Source: Deltaproteobacteria bacterium
Lineage (GTDB): Bacteria; Myxococcota_A; Polyangia; Polyangiales; Sandaracinaceae
NCBI GenBank assembly: GCA_017303575.1
Contig: JAFLCL010000022.1
Location: forward strand, 1-59,813
Reading direction: 5' to 3'
DNA: 59,813 nucleotides
In this document: positions 9,063 to 17,807 of the stretch, piece after piece
How the letters are laid out: every line of letters begins with the position of its first letter
How positions within the stretch are numbered: the first letter of the stretch is position 1
Translations under genes and position numbers: made by a program
The notes under the pieces: model-generated
What the model was told of the DNA's origin: nothing
Databases searched by the model: none
The model's input: only the letters and a program-made list of their open reading frames with translations

Positions 9063-10187
9063 GTGCTCGAGGGCATCGATCACATCGACTGGCAGTCGCT
9101 CGAGCACGCGTACGGCGATGCGAGCGACGTCCCCGATCTCCTCCGCCGTCTGAGCCGGGGCGAGGCGGGCGTGCTGGACACGCTCTGGGGCAACGTCTTC
9201 CATCAGGGCACGCGTTACTCCGCGAGCCCCGCGACCGTGCCGTTCCTCGTCGAGATCCTCCGCGCGTCGGGCTCGCCCGAGGTCACGCGCGGGATCCTCG
9301 AGTACCTCCACGGCCTGGCGCTGGGCTTCCCGACCGACCTCTTCCCTCGACCGATCGACGCCGAGGCCTGGGAAGCGCAGCTGCGCGCGATCGATCGGGG
9401 GACGCTGCGCGCTCCCCCGCCCGAGAAGCCTCGTGACGCCTACGAGCGATGGCGGCGGATGGTGGATGGGTACTGGGCCACGACGAGCTACTTCGCCGTC
9501 GAAGCGGTGATCGAGGACGTCGCGCGATTCGTGTCGCACGACGACCGAGCGATCGCGAGCGCTGCCTGCGCGCTGGTCGCGAGCGTTCCACGCGCGAAGG
9601 CGCGCACGGTGCCCGCGCTGATCGCAGCGCTCGATCGCGATCTCGACACGCGCGGCGCCGCGTTGATCGCGATCGCGCACCTCGGAGAGACCACGCCGCA
9701 CACGCGCGCGTCGCTCGCGCTCGAGGGCGACGACGAGGCGCACGCGCTCCTGCGCCTCCACGCCGCCGTCGCGATCGCGATCGGGCCCGAGCCGATCGAC
9801 GAGCGCGTCGTCGCGACGCTGACGGCACCGCTCGGTTCGCTCGCGAAGCGCGAGAGCTGCTTCGCCGGCACGATGAGCGCGCTCGTGTCCGCGGCGCTGA
9901 TGCACGTGCCACCGATCCACCGAGAGGCGGTGGTGCACGCGCTGGTCGCGCAGCACGAAGACGCCGATGGCCTCACGTGTCTCCAGCTCAGCCGCGACAT
10001 GCTCGAGCTCGTGTTCCCTGCGCGCGCACCGACACGAGGCTCCGAGCTCACAGCGCTCCAGCGCACCGCGATCGAAGCCATCGTCCGCTCACGCGGCTGG
10101 CAGTGGGGCAACTACAGCTCGTTGATGAAGGCCTTCGGCCTCCCGACGAAGAAGGACGAGCTCGCCGCCTGGCTCGCACGGACGTGA
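9063..10187 (+). CDS. HEAT-repeat-like protein
   Basis: A 374-residue soluble protein of paired helices with HEAT-like composition (for example the ASAACALVASVPRAKARTVPALIAAL and RGAALIAIAHLGE stretches, residues ~160-220). No signal peptide or catalytic motif is seen. The N-terminus (IDWQSLEHAYGDASDVPDLL, then GNVFHQGTRYSASPATVPFL) resembles a widespread group of bacterial HEAT proteins of unknown role, probably protein-protein scaffolds. The GTG start lies 18 nt after pmbA, so it may be the third gene of that operon. Confidence 0.75.
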   Translation: MLEGIDHIDWQSLEHAYGDASDVPDLLRRLSRGEAGVLDTLWGNVFHQGTRYSASPATVPFLVEILRASGSPEVTRGILEYLHGLALGFPTDLFPRPIDAEAWEAQLRAIDRGTLRAPPPEKPRDAYERWRRMVDGYWATTSYFAVEAVIEDVARFVSHDDRAIASAACALVASVPRAKARTVPALIAALDRDLDTRGAALIAIAHLGETTPHTRASLALEGDDEAHALLRLHAAVAIAIGPEPIDERVVATLTAPLGSLAKRESCFAGTMSALVSAALMHVPPIHREAVVHALVAQHEDADGLTCLQLSRDMLELVFPARAPTRGSELTALQRTAIEAIVRSRGWQWGNYSSLMKAFGLPTKKDELAAWLART

Positions 10188-10265
10188 GCGATCACTCGAG
10201 CGCGATCACGAAGATCGATCGCTCGAGTCGACGGCCACTCGATGTTGTCTAGCAGATCGGTCGCG

Positions 10266-10664
10266 TCACGATGTCTTGCGGAAGAGCATTGGAATGCCGA
10301 CGCGCAACGTCGCGCCGCCGTGTGGGGTCGGCGCGTGCAGCGTCGCGATGGCCTCGCTGAGGCACGCGTGCGAGTCGGGCCGCGTCGCGTGCGCGGGGAT
10401 CTGTGCGCCGAGCAGCTGCATCCGGCCGTCGGGGTGCACGAGCACGTCGAAGCGCACGACGTACGGCCGCGTCGCGCGGGGTAGCGCGAGGCACTGCTGG
10501 AGCAGCGTGCGGGAGCGCATCAGCACGCGGCGGTACACGCGCGGCGAGTCGGCGGGGCCGACCGTCGGTTCTTCGATGCGCACACGCGGCGTGGTCTGCG
10601 CACGCGACGATGCGCCCGGGCACGAGAGCAGGACGACCAGCAAGACCGACGCGAGGCGAGCCAC
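10266..10664 (-). CDS. Small secreted protein resembling AgmX/PglI C-terminal domain
   Basis: A 132-residue protein with an N-terminal signal peptide (cleavage likely after SSRAQ). The mature part has one conserved-looking domain: an R-x-LLQQCLALPR helix, a strand YVVRFDVLVHPDGRMQ, and a second Cys in DSHACLSEAIATLHAP followed by ATLRVGIPMLF. This C...VxFxVxxxG...C...I..L..P..V.VPxxF order is that of AgmX/PglI C-terminal (TonB-like) domains found in myxobacterial gliding proteins. Similarity was judged by eye only. The start is GTG. The 215-bp region upstream carries strong nested inverted repeats (see 10753-10837). Confidence 0.7.
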   Translation of the reverse strand: MARLASVLLVVLLSCPGASSRAQTTPRVRIEEPTVGPADSPRVYRRVLMRSRTLLQQCLALPRATRPYVVRFDVLVHPDGRMQLLGAQIPAHATRPDSHACLSEAIATLHAPTPHGGATLRVGIPMLFRKTS

Positions 10665-10752
10665 GGTGCTCCGACACGCGCTCGCGCCCGACGTTCCACC
10701 CCGCGGTCACTTCCCCGCGTCCAAGTGCCCGAGATCGTTGGGCGCAATTCGT

Positions 10753-10837
10753 ACACCGTGCAGCGTCGCGAGAACGCCCTCTTCGGTGGGCGATTCGTCA
10801 CGTCTGCACGGTGTGGCCCAGCAGGCGTGTGTTCTCG
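10753..10837. repeat. Nested inverted repeats in intergenic region, possible structured leader
   Basis: An 11-bp perfect inverted repeat (10753-10763 with 10804-10814) encloses an inner CGCCC/GGGCG hairpin (10775-10779 with 10788-10792). A third, competing pairing is possible between CGAGAAC (10769-10775) and GTTCTCG (10831-10837). Both flanking genes are on the minus strand, so an RNA reading into the gene at 10664 would carry these structures. Confidence 0.55.
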
Positions 10838-10859
10838 GGAACTTTGCAAGCGGAGAAGT

Positions 10860-10886
10860 GACCCCGTCAGGCGACCCCGTCAGGCG
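10860..10886. repeat. 13-bp tandem duplication covering kinase stop codon
   Basis: Two identical 13-bp units (10860-10872 and 10873-10885) plus one base. The minus-strand TGA of the kinase gene (10882-10880) lies in the right-hand unit, and a duplicate out-of-frame TGA lies in the other. Confidence 0.85.
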
Positions 10887-13800
10887 CGCGCGAGCGCGCG
10901 CAGGGCCATGCGGGCGAGATCGCTGCGCGCGGTGATGCTCTCGGAGACGTCGAGCTCCGCGAGGTGCGCGTCGGCCGTCGCGCGCGTGCGCGCTCGTGCC
11001 TCGACGTCTCCACTTCGGGCGGCCTCGATCAGCTCCACGTGCGCGCTGCGGATCGAGAGCGCGAGCGCGAGCTGCGGCTCGAACGCACGCGACAAGAGCT
11101 CGCCCGCCGACGCGAGGTCCGCGCGCGCCTCGACGAGCGCTCCCTGCTCTGCACGAAGCGCCGCGCGCGCCCCGTGGAACACGGCGCGAAAGCGTCCGTC
11201 ACCGAGCGCCGTGAGCAGACGGATCGCCGTGTCGAGCGCGAGTGACGCCTCCTCCGCGCGACCCGCCTCGTGGTGGACCATCCCCAGGTTCCCGTAGGCG
11301 ACGCCCGTCAGCATGCCCATCCCCGCGCGAGGGCCTTCGATCACCGCGGCCTCGAAGGATGTGCGCGCGTCTTCGAGACGATCCTCTTCGTGGTGCACGA
11401 CGCCGAGGTTGTTCTCGAGCAGCGCGACGAGGCGCGGCAGGTGCTCGGCACGGGCGAGCTCGCGTGAGCGCTCGTAGAGCGCGCGACCTTCGGGCAGCCT
11501 GCGCGACTGCACGCACAAGATGCCCAGGCTCATGAGCACGCTCGCTTGTCGACGTCGATCGTGGAGCGACTCCGCGAGCCCGAGCGCACGCCGAAGGGAC
11601 ACGAGCGAGTCCTCCGGGCGGCTGCGGCGCCACGCCAGGGTGCTCTGCTTCTCGTGCGCGTCGATCTCGTGCGCTGCGTGCCCCGCGGCGCGCGCGGACT
11701 CGAGCAACGCGCGGGCGATCACCTCGGCCTCGTCGTAGCGAGAGGCCCGCACGAGCGCGTCGAAGCTCGCGCCGCGGGCGGCCGCGAGGAGCCCTGGATC
11801 GCCCAGCATCTCGGCCCGCGCGAGGATCGGCCCCACGCGCGCGAGGCCCCGCTCGATGTCGCGATCGAGGAGGCGCTGGAAGAGCGCGAGCTCCGCGTGG
11901 AGGAGCAGATCGAGCGGCAGCGAGCCGTGCCGTGCGCGATCGACGAGCAGCGCCTCGAGCTCTCGCTCGATCTCGAGGTCCGCGACCTGACCGAGCAAGA
12001 GCGTGGCGATCCACAGCGCCGGGATGGTCGAGCCGGTCTGTCCGCGCGCGAGACGGAGCGCGGCCCGCAGCGAGCCACCGTCCTCGAGGACCACCTGCGC
12101 ACCGCGTGCGGGCGTGAGCACGCCCCCGCGCGCGAGGACGCCGTGCTCGTGCACGAACGTCTCTTCGATCGCGGACGCGCGCGGATCCTCGCGGAGCACC
12201 GAGCGTGCGTACGCACGCACGTTCGGCTCGATCACGAGGCGCACACGACCCTCGCGATCGGAGCTCGCGCGCACGAGCGACGCCGCGCGAGCCGCCTCGA
12301 TCGTGTCGAGCACCGGAAGCGACTCGCCCGTCAGCGACGCCACGCGCTCGGCCTGCTCCGTCGTGAAGCTACCCTCGAAGAGCGAGAGGCGCGCGAGCAC
12401 GCGCGCGTCGTCGCGCGAGAGGAGCGCGAACGACCACGCGATCGCCTCGCGCAGGCTGGCGGCCGAGCCCGTGGCCTTGCGATCGGTGAGGAGCGCGAGC
12501 CGGGCGTCGTCGCTCGAGCGGAGGCGCGACACGATCTCGGTCGGCGAGAGCAGCCCCACGCGTGAGGCCGCGAGGCCGATGGCGAGCGGGCTTCCGTCGA
12601 GCAGCGCGACGATCGTGTCGATGGCGGACAGGTCCTCGGTGCGCGTGGGATCGAGGGGTCGCACGCGACGCGCGCGCGCGACGAACAGCTCACGCGCCGC
12701 GAGCGACGGCAGCGGACCCACCGTCACGACGACCTCGTCGTCGAGCCCGATCACGTTGCGGCGCGAGGTGACGAAGCGCGCACGCGAGGCGGCCAGCCAG
12801 CCGCGCAGGCGCTGCGCGAGCTCGGCGGCGCTGGCCTCTCCTCCGTCGAGGAAGATCACGCCCTCCTCGAGCGCGATCAGATCCGTCAGCTTCGCGGTCG
12901 CGCTCTCTCCGCGCAGGGCCAAGAGCAGCGCCGCATCGAGCTCGTCCGCGCGCGCCTCGGGCCCGAGCGCGACGCTCGTGACGCGCACGCCGCGCGCCCG
13001 GAGACGCTCGGACAGCTCGTGAGCCACGACGCTCTTGCCGATCCCGGGCGAGCCCGTGATCGTGAGCAAGCGCGCCCCCGAGCCGAGCACGCGCTCGATC
13101 GAGGCGAGGTCGTCCTCGCGCCCGAGGACCGTCGTGATCGACTCGGGTGGTCGCCGCGAGGCACGCACCACCTCGATCGTGGGAGCCACGCCCTCGCGCT
13201 CGCGTCGAGGCGTGAGCGCTGGCGCGCTGGGGCTCGCCGCGACGGAGGCCCGCAGCGAAGCCAAGCGGCGCACCACCTCGCTGCTCGAGGAAGGACGAGC
13301 GCCCGCGTCCTTCTGGAGCAGCTGCGCGACGAGCTCGACCAGCGCCAGCGGTGCGCCCGCCCGCTCGGCGTCGATCGCGGGCGGCTCTTCGTAGAGCGTG
13401 AGCGCCATCGCCGTGAGGCCCGAGTCGCCGAACGGAGGTCGGCCCGCCCACAGCTCGTGCAAGAGGACGCCGAGCGCGAACAGATCCGTGCGGGCGTCGG
13501 TGGCCTCTCCGCGGAGCTGCTCGGGCGCCATGTAGCCCGGCGTGCCCACGACGGTGCCCGTGAAGCTCTCGCGTCCCACGCTCGGCGCGGCGCGATCGGG
13601 CGCGCGCGCGAGCCCGAAGTCCACGAGCTTCGGTGTGCCATCCGCGGTGAGCATCACGTTCGCGGGCTTGAGATCGCGGTGCACCACGCCCGCCGCGTGC
13701 GCGCACGCCAGACCACGCGCGATGCCTTCACCCACGTCGATCAGCGCCTCGAGCGAGAGCGCTCCGCGCGCGAGGCGCGACGACAGCGACTCACCCGCGA

Positions 13801-14065
13801 CGAGCTCCATCGCGAGGAACACGATGCCCTCGCCCTCGCCCGCCTCGTAGACCGTGGCGACGTTCGCGTGCGAGAGCGCCGCTGCGCTGCGGGCCTCGCG
13901 CAAGAGGCGCGTGCGTCGCTCGGGATCGCCCTCGTGCGCGCTGGGTAGGACCTTCAGCGCCACCAGCCGATCGAGCACCTCGTCGCGCGCCGCGTACACG
14001 GCGCCCATGCCGCCTACGCCGAGCGCGCGCTCCACGACGAAGCGACCGATGCGCCGTCCCAGCAC
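10880..14065 (-). CDS. Ser/Thr protein kinase with STAND-type ATPase and TPR repeats
   Basis: A 1061-residue three-part signalling protein. Residues 8-270 form a complete Hanks-type kinase: glycine loop GVGGMGAVY (16-24), ATP lysine K38, catalytic HRDLKPAN (129-136), DFG (149-151) and GTPGYMAPEQ (174-183). Residues ~313-620 form an AAA/STAND ATPase with Walker A GSPGIGKS (338-345), preceded by VLGREDDL, the arrangement of MalT/LuxR/SARP regulators. The rest is TPR-like. No transmembrane segment is seen, so it is probably a cytosolic switch in which nucleotide and TPR ligand binding control the kinase. The GTG start is supported by TACGAT six bases upstream. Such kinase-STAND-TPR proteins are numerous in myxobacteria. 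Confidence 0.92.
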   Translation of the reverse strand: MLGRRIGRFVVERALGVGGMGAVYAARDEVLDRLVALKVLPSAHEGDPERRTRLLREARSAAALSHANVATVYEAGEGEGIVFLAMELVAGESLSSRLARGALSLEALIDVGEGIARGLACAHAAGVVHRDLKPANVMLTADGTPKLVDFGLARAPDRAAPSVGRESFTGTVVGTPGYMAPEQLRGEATDARTDLFALGVLLHELWAGRPPFGDSGLTAMALTLYEEPPAIDAERAGAPLALVELVAQLLQKDAGARPSSSSEVVRRLASLRASVAASPSAPALTPRREREGVAPTIEVVRASRRPPESITTVLGREDDLASIERVLGSGARLLTITGSPGIGKSVVAHELSERLRARGVRVTSVALGPEARADELDAALLLALRGESATAKLTDLIALEEGVIFLDGGEASAAELAQRLRGWLAASRARFVTSRRNVIGLDDEVVVTVGPLPSLAARELFVARARRVRPLDPTRTEDLSAIDTIVALLDGSPLAIGLAASRVGLLSPTEIVSRLRSSDDARLALLTDRKATGSAASLREAIAWSFALLSRDDARVLARLSLFEGSFTTEQAERVASLTGESLPVLDTIEAARAASLVRASSDREGRVRLVIEPNVRAYARSVLREDPRASAIEETFVHEHGVLARGGVLTPARGAQVVLEDGGSLRAALRLARGQTGSTIPALWIATLLLGQVADLEIERELEALLVDRARHGSLPLDLLLHAELALFQRLLDRDIERGLARVGPILARAEMLGDPGLLAAARGASFDALVRASRYDEAEVIARALLESARAAGHAAHEIDAHEKQSTLAWRRSRPEDSLVSLRRALGLAESLHDRRRQASVLMSLGILCVQSRRLPEGRALYERSRELARAEHLPRLVALLENNLGVVHHEEDRLEDARTSFEAAVIEGPRAGMGMLTGVAYGNLGMVHHEAGRAEEASLALDTAIRLLTALGDGRFRAVFHGARAALRAEQGALVEARADLASAGELLSRAFEPQLALALSIRSAHVELIEAARSGDVEARARTRATADAHLAELDVSESITARSDLARMALRALARA

Positions 14066-14071
14066 GAGCGC

Positions 14072-14077
14072 ATCGTA
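14072..14077 (-). promoter_or_regulatory. -10-like TACGAT, 6 nt before kinase GTG
   Basis: Minus strand: TACGAT, six bases, then the GTG at 14065. No Shine-Dalgarno lies between. Confidence 0.5.
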
Positions 14078-14092
14078 CGCGACCCAGACAAC

Positions 14093-15016
14093 TCAGCGGC
14101 AGGTCGGTGCGACCTGGCCGTCGGAGCCCGTCGAGACGTACGCGTCCGACACGTAGCCGCTGCCGATCTGATCCCAGAGGCTCGAGGTGCCGTACGTGCC
14201 CGTGATCGACTGGCCGCGCACCTGACAGCGGATGCGCACCGTCGCGCCGTCCGCGACCGAGCCCACGGCGCTCGTGCTCGCGCTCGCCCCGCTGCGGATC
14301 GTGAGCGGCGCGCCCGCGGTGTTCACGCGACCGACCACCGTGTCGCTGCTGCCGCCCGTGCCGCCGCCCGTGCTCGATCCGCCGCACGCGTTCTGGCTCG
14401 TGTAGTTGCGCGTGCCGAAGAAGAGCGCGCCCGTGCCGTGGAAGCTCGGACGGATCGCGACTCCGTCACGCCGCACCTCGAAGTGAAGGTGCGGTCCCGT
14501 GGAGCCGCCCGTGTTGCCGACCGCACCGATGCGCTGGCCCTGCGACACGCCTTGTCCGACGCGCACCGCCTGCGAGTCGAGGTGCGCGTAGCGGGTGCGC
14601 AGGCCGCCGCCGTGATCGATCTCGATCCAGCGTCCGTAGCTGGTGTTGCCGAGGTTCTCGACGCGCGTGACGGTGCCGGACGCGGCCGCGACGACGCTGT
14701 CGCCGATGTCGTTGGTGCGGTTGAAGTCCACGCTGTTCTGAGGGCTGTGGCCCGTGCGCGTCTGGCCTGCCCACACCTGTCCGCACGGGAACGGCAGCTC
14801 GATGCGCTCGCCTGCGCGCAGCTCCGATGCCGTCACCCCGTACTCGCCCTCGAGCGCGTCGGGGGCCCACTCCTCGGCAGTCGGTCCGTCGTCTTCCCAG
14901 CTCTCGCCCGAGAGCGAGGCGGCAGGATCGAGCTCTTCACTGCCGATGCGGGTGACGCATGCCGCGAGAGAGGTGCCGAGGAGCGTACCGACGAGGATCG
15001 TGTGGGTGAGTCGCAT
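14093..15016 (-). CDS. M23 (LytM-type) metallopeptidase lipoprotein with SH3-like tail
   Basis: A 307-residue predicted lipoprotein (lipobox SLAAC, Cys20) with an acidic linker, an M23 peptidase domain and a C-terminal SH3-like domain. All zinc and active-site residues are visible: H90 and D97 in GHSPQNSVDF, H145 in YAHLD, and H176/H178 in PHLHFE. It should cleave cross-bridges in peptidoglycan, and the SH3-like part (~230-307) may bind the wall. The frame extends further upstream, but the ATG at 15016 gives a proper signal peptide and has an AGGGGG-type Shine-Dalgarno. It follows no obvious operon partner. Confidence 0.92.
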   Translation of the reverse strand: MRLTHTILVGTLLGTSLAACVTRIGSEELDPAASLSGESWEDDGPTAEEWAPDALEGEYGVTASELRAGERIELPFPCGQVWAGQTRTGHSPQNSVDFNRTNDIGDSVVAAASGTVTRVENLGNTSYGRWIEIDHGGGLRTRYAHLDSQAVRVGQGVSQGQRIGAVGNTGGSTGPHLHFEVRRDGVAIRPSFHGTGALFFGTRNYTSQNACGGSSTGGGTGGSSDTVVGRVNTAGAPLTIRSGASASTSAVGSVADGATVRIRCQVRGQSITGTYGTSSLWDQIGSGYVSDAYVSTGSDGQVAPTCR

Positions 15017-15178
15017 GGCCCCCTCATCGCACCCACCGTGCCTCCCCGCGATCTCGCGCGCCGCGGCCCCGAGCGAGCGTTTCACCCCGGTTTCTGGGCG
15101 CGATCGTGCGTGGATGCACGCGCGAGCGCACGAGGTCGAACGATCTCTGGACACGCGCGGACTCGACGCCGCAGTCGC

Positions 15179-15940
15179 TCAGGGGCTGCACACGAGGGTG
15201 AGCCTCGCGCAGCTCCTCTCGTCCGAGCCGTCGCGGCACTGCGGGTAGCCATCGCACCGCGGGCCGCTCGCGCCGTCGCGGTAGGTCACGGTCGAGCCAT
15301 CGCCGCAGACGAAGCTCGGACAGCCCGCTTCGTCGGCTCCGTTGCCGCACGACATGTAGCCGTCACAGCGTTGCCAGTCGTAGTAGGTGCCGCTGCCATC
15401 GCCGCAGTCGATGCCGGTCCGCCCGGGACACGCCTGCTCGTCGCTGCCGTCGGGACAATTCCAGGCACCGTCGCAGCGCGCGCCGGGCACGCGCGAGCCG
15501 TCGTTGCAGACGAGATCGAAGTCGCAGTCGCGCTCGTCCTCGCCCTCCATGCACTGACGCGCGCCATCGCACACGCGCTCGGGCCCGAGCAGCGAGCCGT
15601 CGTCGCAGCGGAACGCACAACGCTCGTCGCACGCCACGAGCAGGTCGAGCATCGTGCGACAGAGCCCCGTCTCGAGCCGCTCACAGCTCGCCTCGGCGAG
15701 GCACCGCTCGTAACAAGCGTCCGGCGCATAGAGACCGCTCAGCACGTACGGACCGATCTCGCCCGACGACAGCACGCCGCACTCGCGCAGCCGGCTCACG
15801 AGGACCTCGCCCTGCGCAGGAGCGCACGCGCCCAGGCCCGCGAGCGTCAGGCCGAGCCAGATCCGTGGCGTGAGGCGTGAGCGTTCGAAACGCCCTGATT
15901 CGTGGGCGATCTGCGGATCCTCGAGGGACAGGCGGTGCAT
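15179..15940 (-). CDS. Lipoprotein with four LDL-receptor class A repeats
   Basis: A 253-residue protein starting at ATG 15940, with a hydrophobic segment ending in lipobox GLGAC. After a cysteine-rich spacer (residues ~45-115) come four LDLa-type modules of about 30 residues, each ending in C-x-x-G-x-D-E-x-x-C: GEDERDC, GSDEQAC, GADEAGC and GSDERSC. In eukaryotic LDLa domains the acidic C-terminal half binds calcium and the six cysteines form three disulfides; the same cysteine and Asp/Glu pattern is seen here. Extracellular calcium-dependent binding is likely, ligand unknown. A longer frame to 16495 is rejected because it would run through the opposite-strand DUF2330 gene. Confidence 0.82.
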   Translation of the reverse strand: MHRLSLEDPQIAHESGRFERSRLTPRIWLGLTLAGLGACAPAQGEVLVSRLRECGVLSSGEIGPYVLSGLYAPDACYERCLAEASCERLETGLCRTMLDLLVACDERCAFRCDDGSLLGPERVCDGARQCMEGEDERDCDFDLVCNDGSRVPGARCDGAWNCPDGSDEQACPGRTGIDCGDGSGTYYDWQRCDGYMSCGNGADEAGCPSFVCGDGSTVTYRDGASGPRCDGYPQCRDGSDERSCARLTLVCSP

Positions 15941-16022
15941 CGAGCCGCGGCGTGAGCAACCGATGTGCCCGTGCCGAGGTGTGTCACCGAGCGCTGGATC
16001 GGGACGTGCTGTGCGCAGGCCC

Positions 16023-17807
16023 ATGACCGCACTTCCGTCCTCACGCGCGCTGCCGCTCTCGCTCTCTCGCCTGCTCACGCCCGCGCTCGCCGCCTCGGGC
16101 GCGCTGATCGCGACGCTCGCGGGACAGCCCGACGCGCACGCGTGCGGAGGCTTCTTCTGCAACAACGCGCAGCCCGTCAACCAAGCGGCCGAGCGCATCC
16201 TGTTCTCGACGGCCGCGGACGGCACCGTCACCGCGACGATCCAGATCCAGTACGCGGGCGATGCCGAGTCCTTCGCGTGGGTGCTGCCCGTCGCGGGGAG
16301 CCCCGAGGTGAACGTCAGCTCGAACCTCGCGTTCACGCGCCTCCAAGCGGCGACCAACCCGCAGTACACGCTGACGACGCGCATCGAGGGCAGCTGTCGC
16401 GACGATGGCTTCTCGCGCGGCGGGCCGAGCGCCAACGCGGGAAGCGTCTCCAGCGACGCCGGCGCCGCCAGCTTGGACGGAGGCTCTCCTGTCACCGTCG
16501 TGAACTCGGGCTCCGTCGGCCCCTACGACTTCGTCGTGATCTCGGTCGATCCGAGCACGCCGAGCCCCACGGACACGGCGGTCGATTGGCTCCACGACAA
16601 CGACTACCAGATCGACGAGAGCGGCGCGGCGCTGCTCGAGCCCTACCTCGCGGGCGGCATGAACCTGCTCGCATTCCGCCTCACCAAGGGCAACTCCACG
16701 GGCTCGATCCGTCCGGTGCAGATCGTGTTCGGGCCGGGCCAGGCCTCGATCCCGATCCGGCCGACGGCCGTCGCCGCGGTGGCCGACATGGGCGTGATGG
16801 TCTGGGTGCTCGGGCCGCACCGCGCCGTGCCGGTGAATTACTTCTCGCTCGAGCTCAACGAGTCGCTGATCAACTGGCTCAACCCGTTCTCCAACTACAA
16901 CGCTGTGGTGACCGAGGCCGCGAACCAGGCGGGCGGTCAGGGCTTCGTCACCGAGATGTCGGGCGCGGCCGAGCCGCTCGCGGACACGATCTTCCAGCCG
17001 TCGGAGCGCGCCGGGTGGGAGTCGTTCCGCACGACGGACTGGACCGGTCGTGAGGGGGAGATGCTCGCCTCGGTGGTGGGCAACTACGCCGCCTACGACG
17101 GCATGCTCGACGTGATCGAGGCCTCCGTGCCGCTGCCCGTGGACGAGCCCGGCGTCACCTACGAGCAGCTGCTCTCGTGCATCAGCTGTTACTACGGCTG
17201 GGAGGACTCCGACGTCGTGGGCCTCACGCCCGCGACGTTCCTCGCCGCGGTGCAGACGATGGTGATCGACCCGATGTCGCGCACGCGCGAGCTCTTCTTG
17301 GAGAGCGATCACGTGACGCGCTTCTACACGACGATGTCGGCGTCGGAGATGACCCGCGATCCCGCGTTCGACTTCCACGCGTCGCTCCCCGACGTGTCGA
17401 ACGTCCACAACGCCGAGCGCATCATCGAGTGCTCGCCGAGCCTCTCGCAGTTCGAGGCCCCGTGGCGCGTGGAGATCCCCGGCTCACCGACGGTGCGCGG
17501 CTTCGGCTCGAGCTGGCCGTTCTCCGACCCCACCACGAGCTCGATGCCCGCGAACGCGCGCATCGTGCGCTACGAGACCGAGGGCCCCGCGGTCGTGTCG
17601 ACCGACAACACCGAGGTGATCGCCACCGCGCTCGCCGCGCACAACGCGGCGATCGTGACGCGCGGTCCTGGTGTCGTGGTCGGTGGCGGCGCGAGCAGCC
17701 TGTGCAGCGTCTCCGTCGCGGGCGATCCCTCGAGCGCACGTGGCTTCGGCGTGCTCGCGATCGCAGGCCTGGCGCTCGTCCTCCGTCGTCGGCGCCGCAG
17801 CGCATGA
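16023..17807 (+). CDS. DUF2330 protein with MYXO-CTERM-like sorting tail
   Basis: A 594-residue secreted protein. The signal peptide ends just before HACGGFFCNN, the conserved N-terminus of DUF2330 proteins. A large beta-rich domain follows, with the DUF2330 phrase AESFAWVLPV. The C-terminus has a lone Cys (SLCSVSVAGD), a hydrophobic helix (GFGVLAIAGLALVL) and an Arg cluster (RRRRRSA), the layout of MYXO-CTERM signals, in which the Cys is processed for surface anchoring. The frame is open upstream, but ATG 16023 gives the signal peptide. It is divergent from the LDLa lipoprotein gene with 82 bp between. Function unknown; surface exposure is inferred. Confidence 0.88.
   Translation: MTALPSSRALPLSLSRLLTPALAASGALIATLAGQPDAHACGGFFCNNAQPVNQAAERILFSTAADGTVTATIQIQYAGDAESFAWVLPVAGSPEVNVSSNLAFTRLQAATNPQYTLTTRIEGSCRDDGFSRGGPSANAGSVSSDAGAASLDGGSPVTVVNSGSVGPYDFVVISVDPSTPSPTDTAVDWLHDNDYQIDESGAALLEPYLAGGMNLLAFRLTKGNSTGSIRPVQIVFGPGQASIPIRPTAVAAVADMGVMVWVLGPHRAVPVNYFSLELNESLINWLNPFSNYNAVVTEAANQAGGQGFVTEMSGAAEPLADTIFQPSERAGWESFRTTDWTGREGEMLASVVGNYAAYDGMLDVIEASVPLPVDEPGVTYEQLLSCISCYYGWEDSDVVGLTPATFLAAVQTMVIDPMSRTRELFLESDHVTRFYTTMSASEMTRDPAFDFHASLPDVSNVHNAERIIECSPSLSQFEAPWRVEIPGSPTVRGFGSSWPFSDPTTSSMPANARIVRYETEGPAVVSTDNTEVIATALAAHNAAIVTRGPGVVVGGGASSLCSVSVAGDPSSARGFGVLAIAGLALVLRRRRRSA

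Noticed and set aside
15941..16495. N-terminal extension of the LDLa lipoprotein frame
   Set aside because: It would overlap the start of the DUF2330 gene on the other strand and lacks a signal peptide; ATG 15940 fits a lipoprotein.
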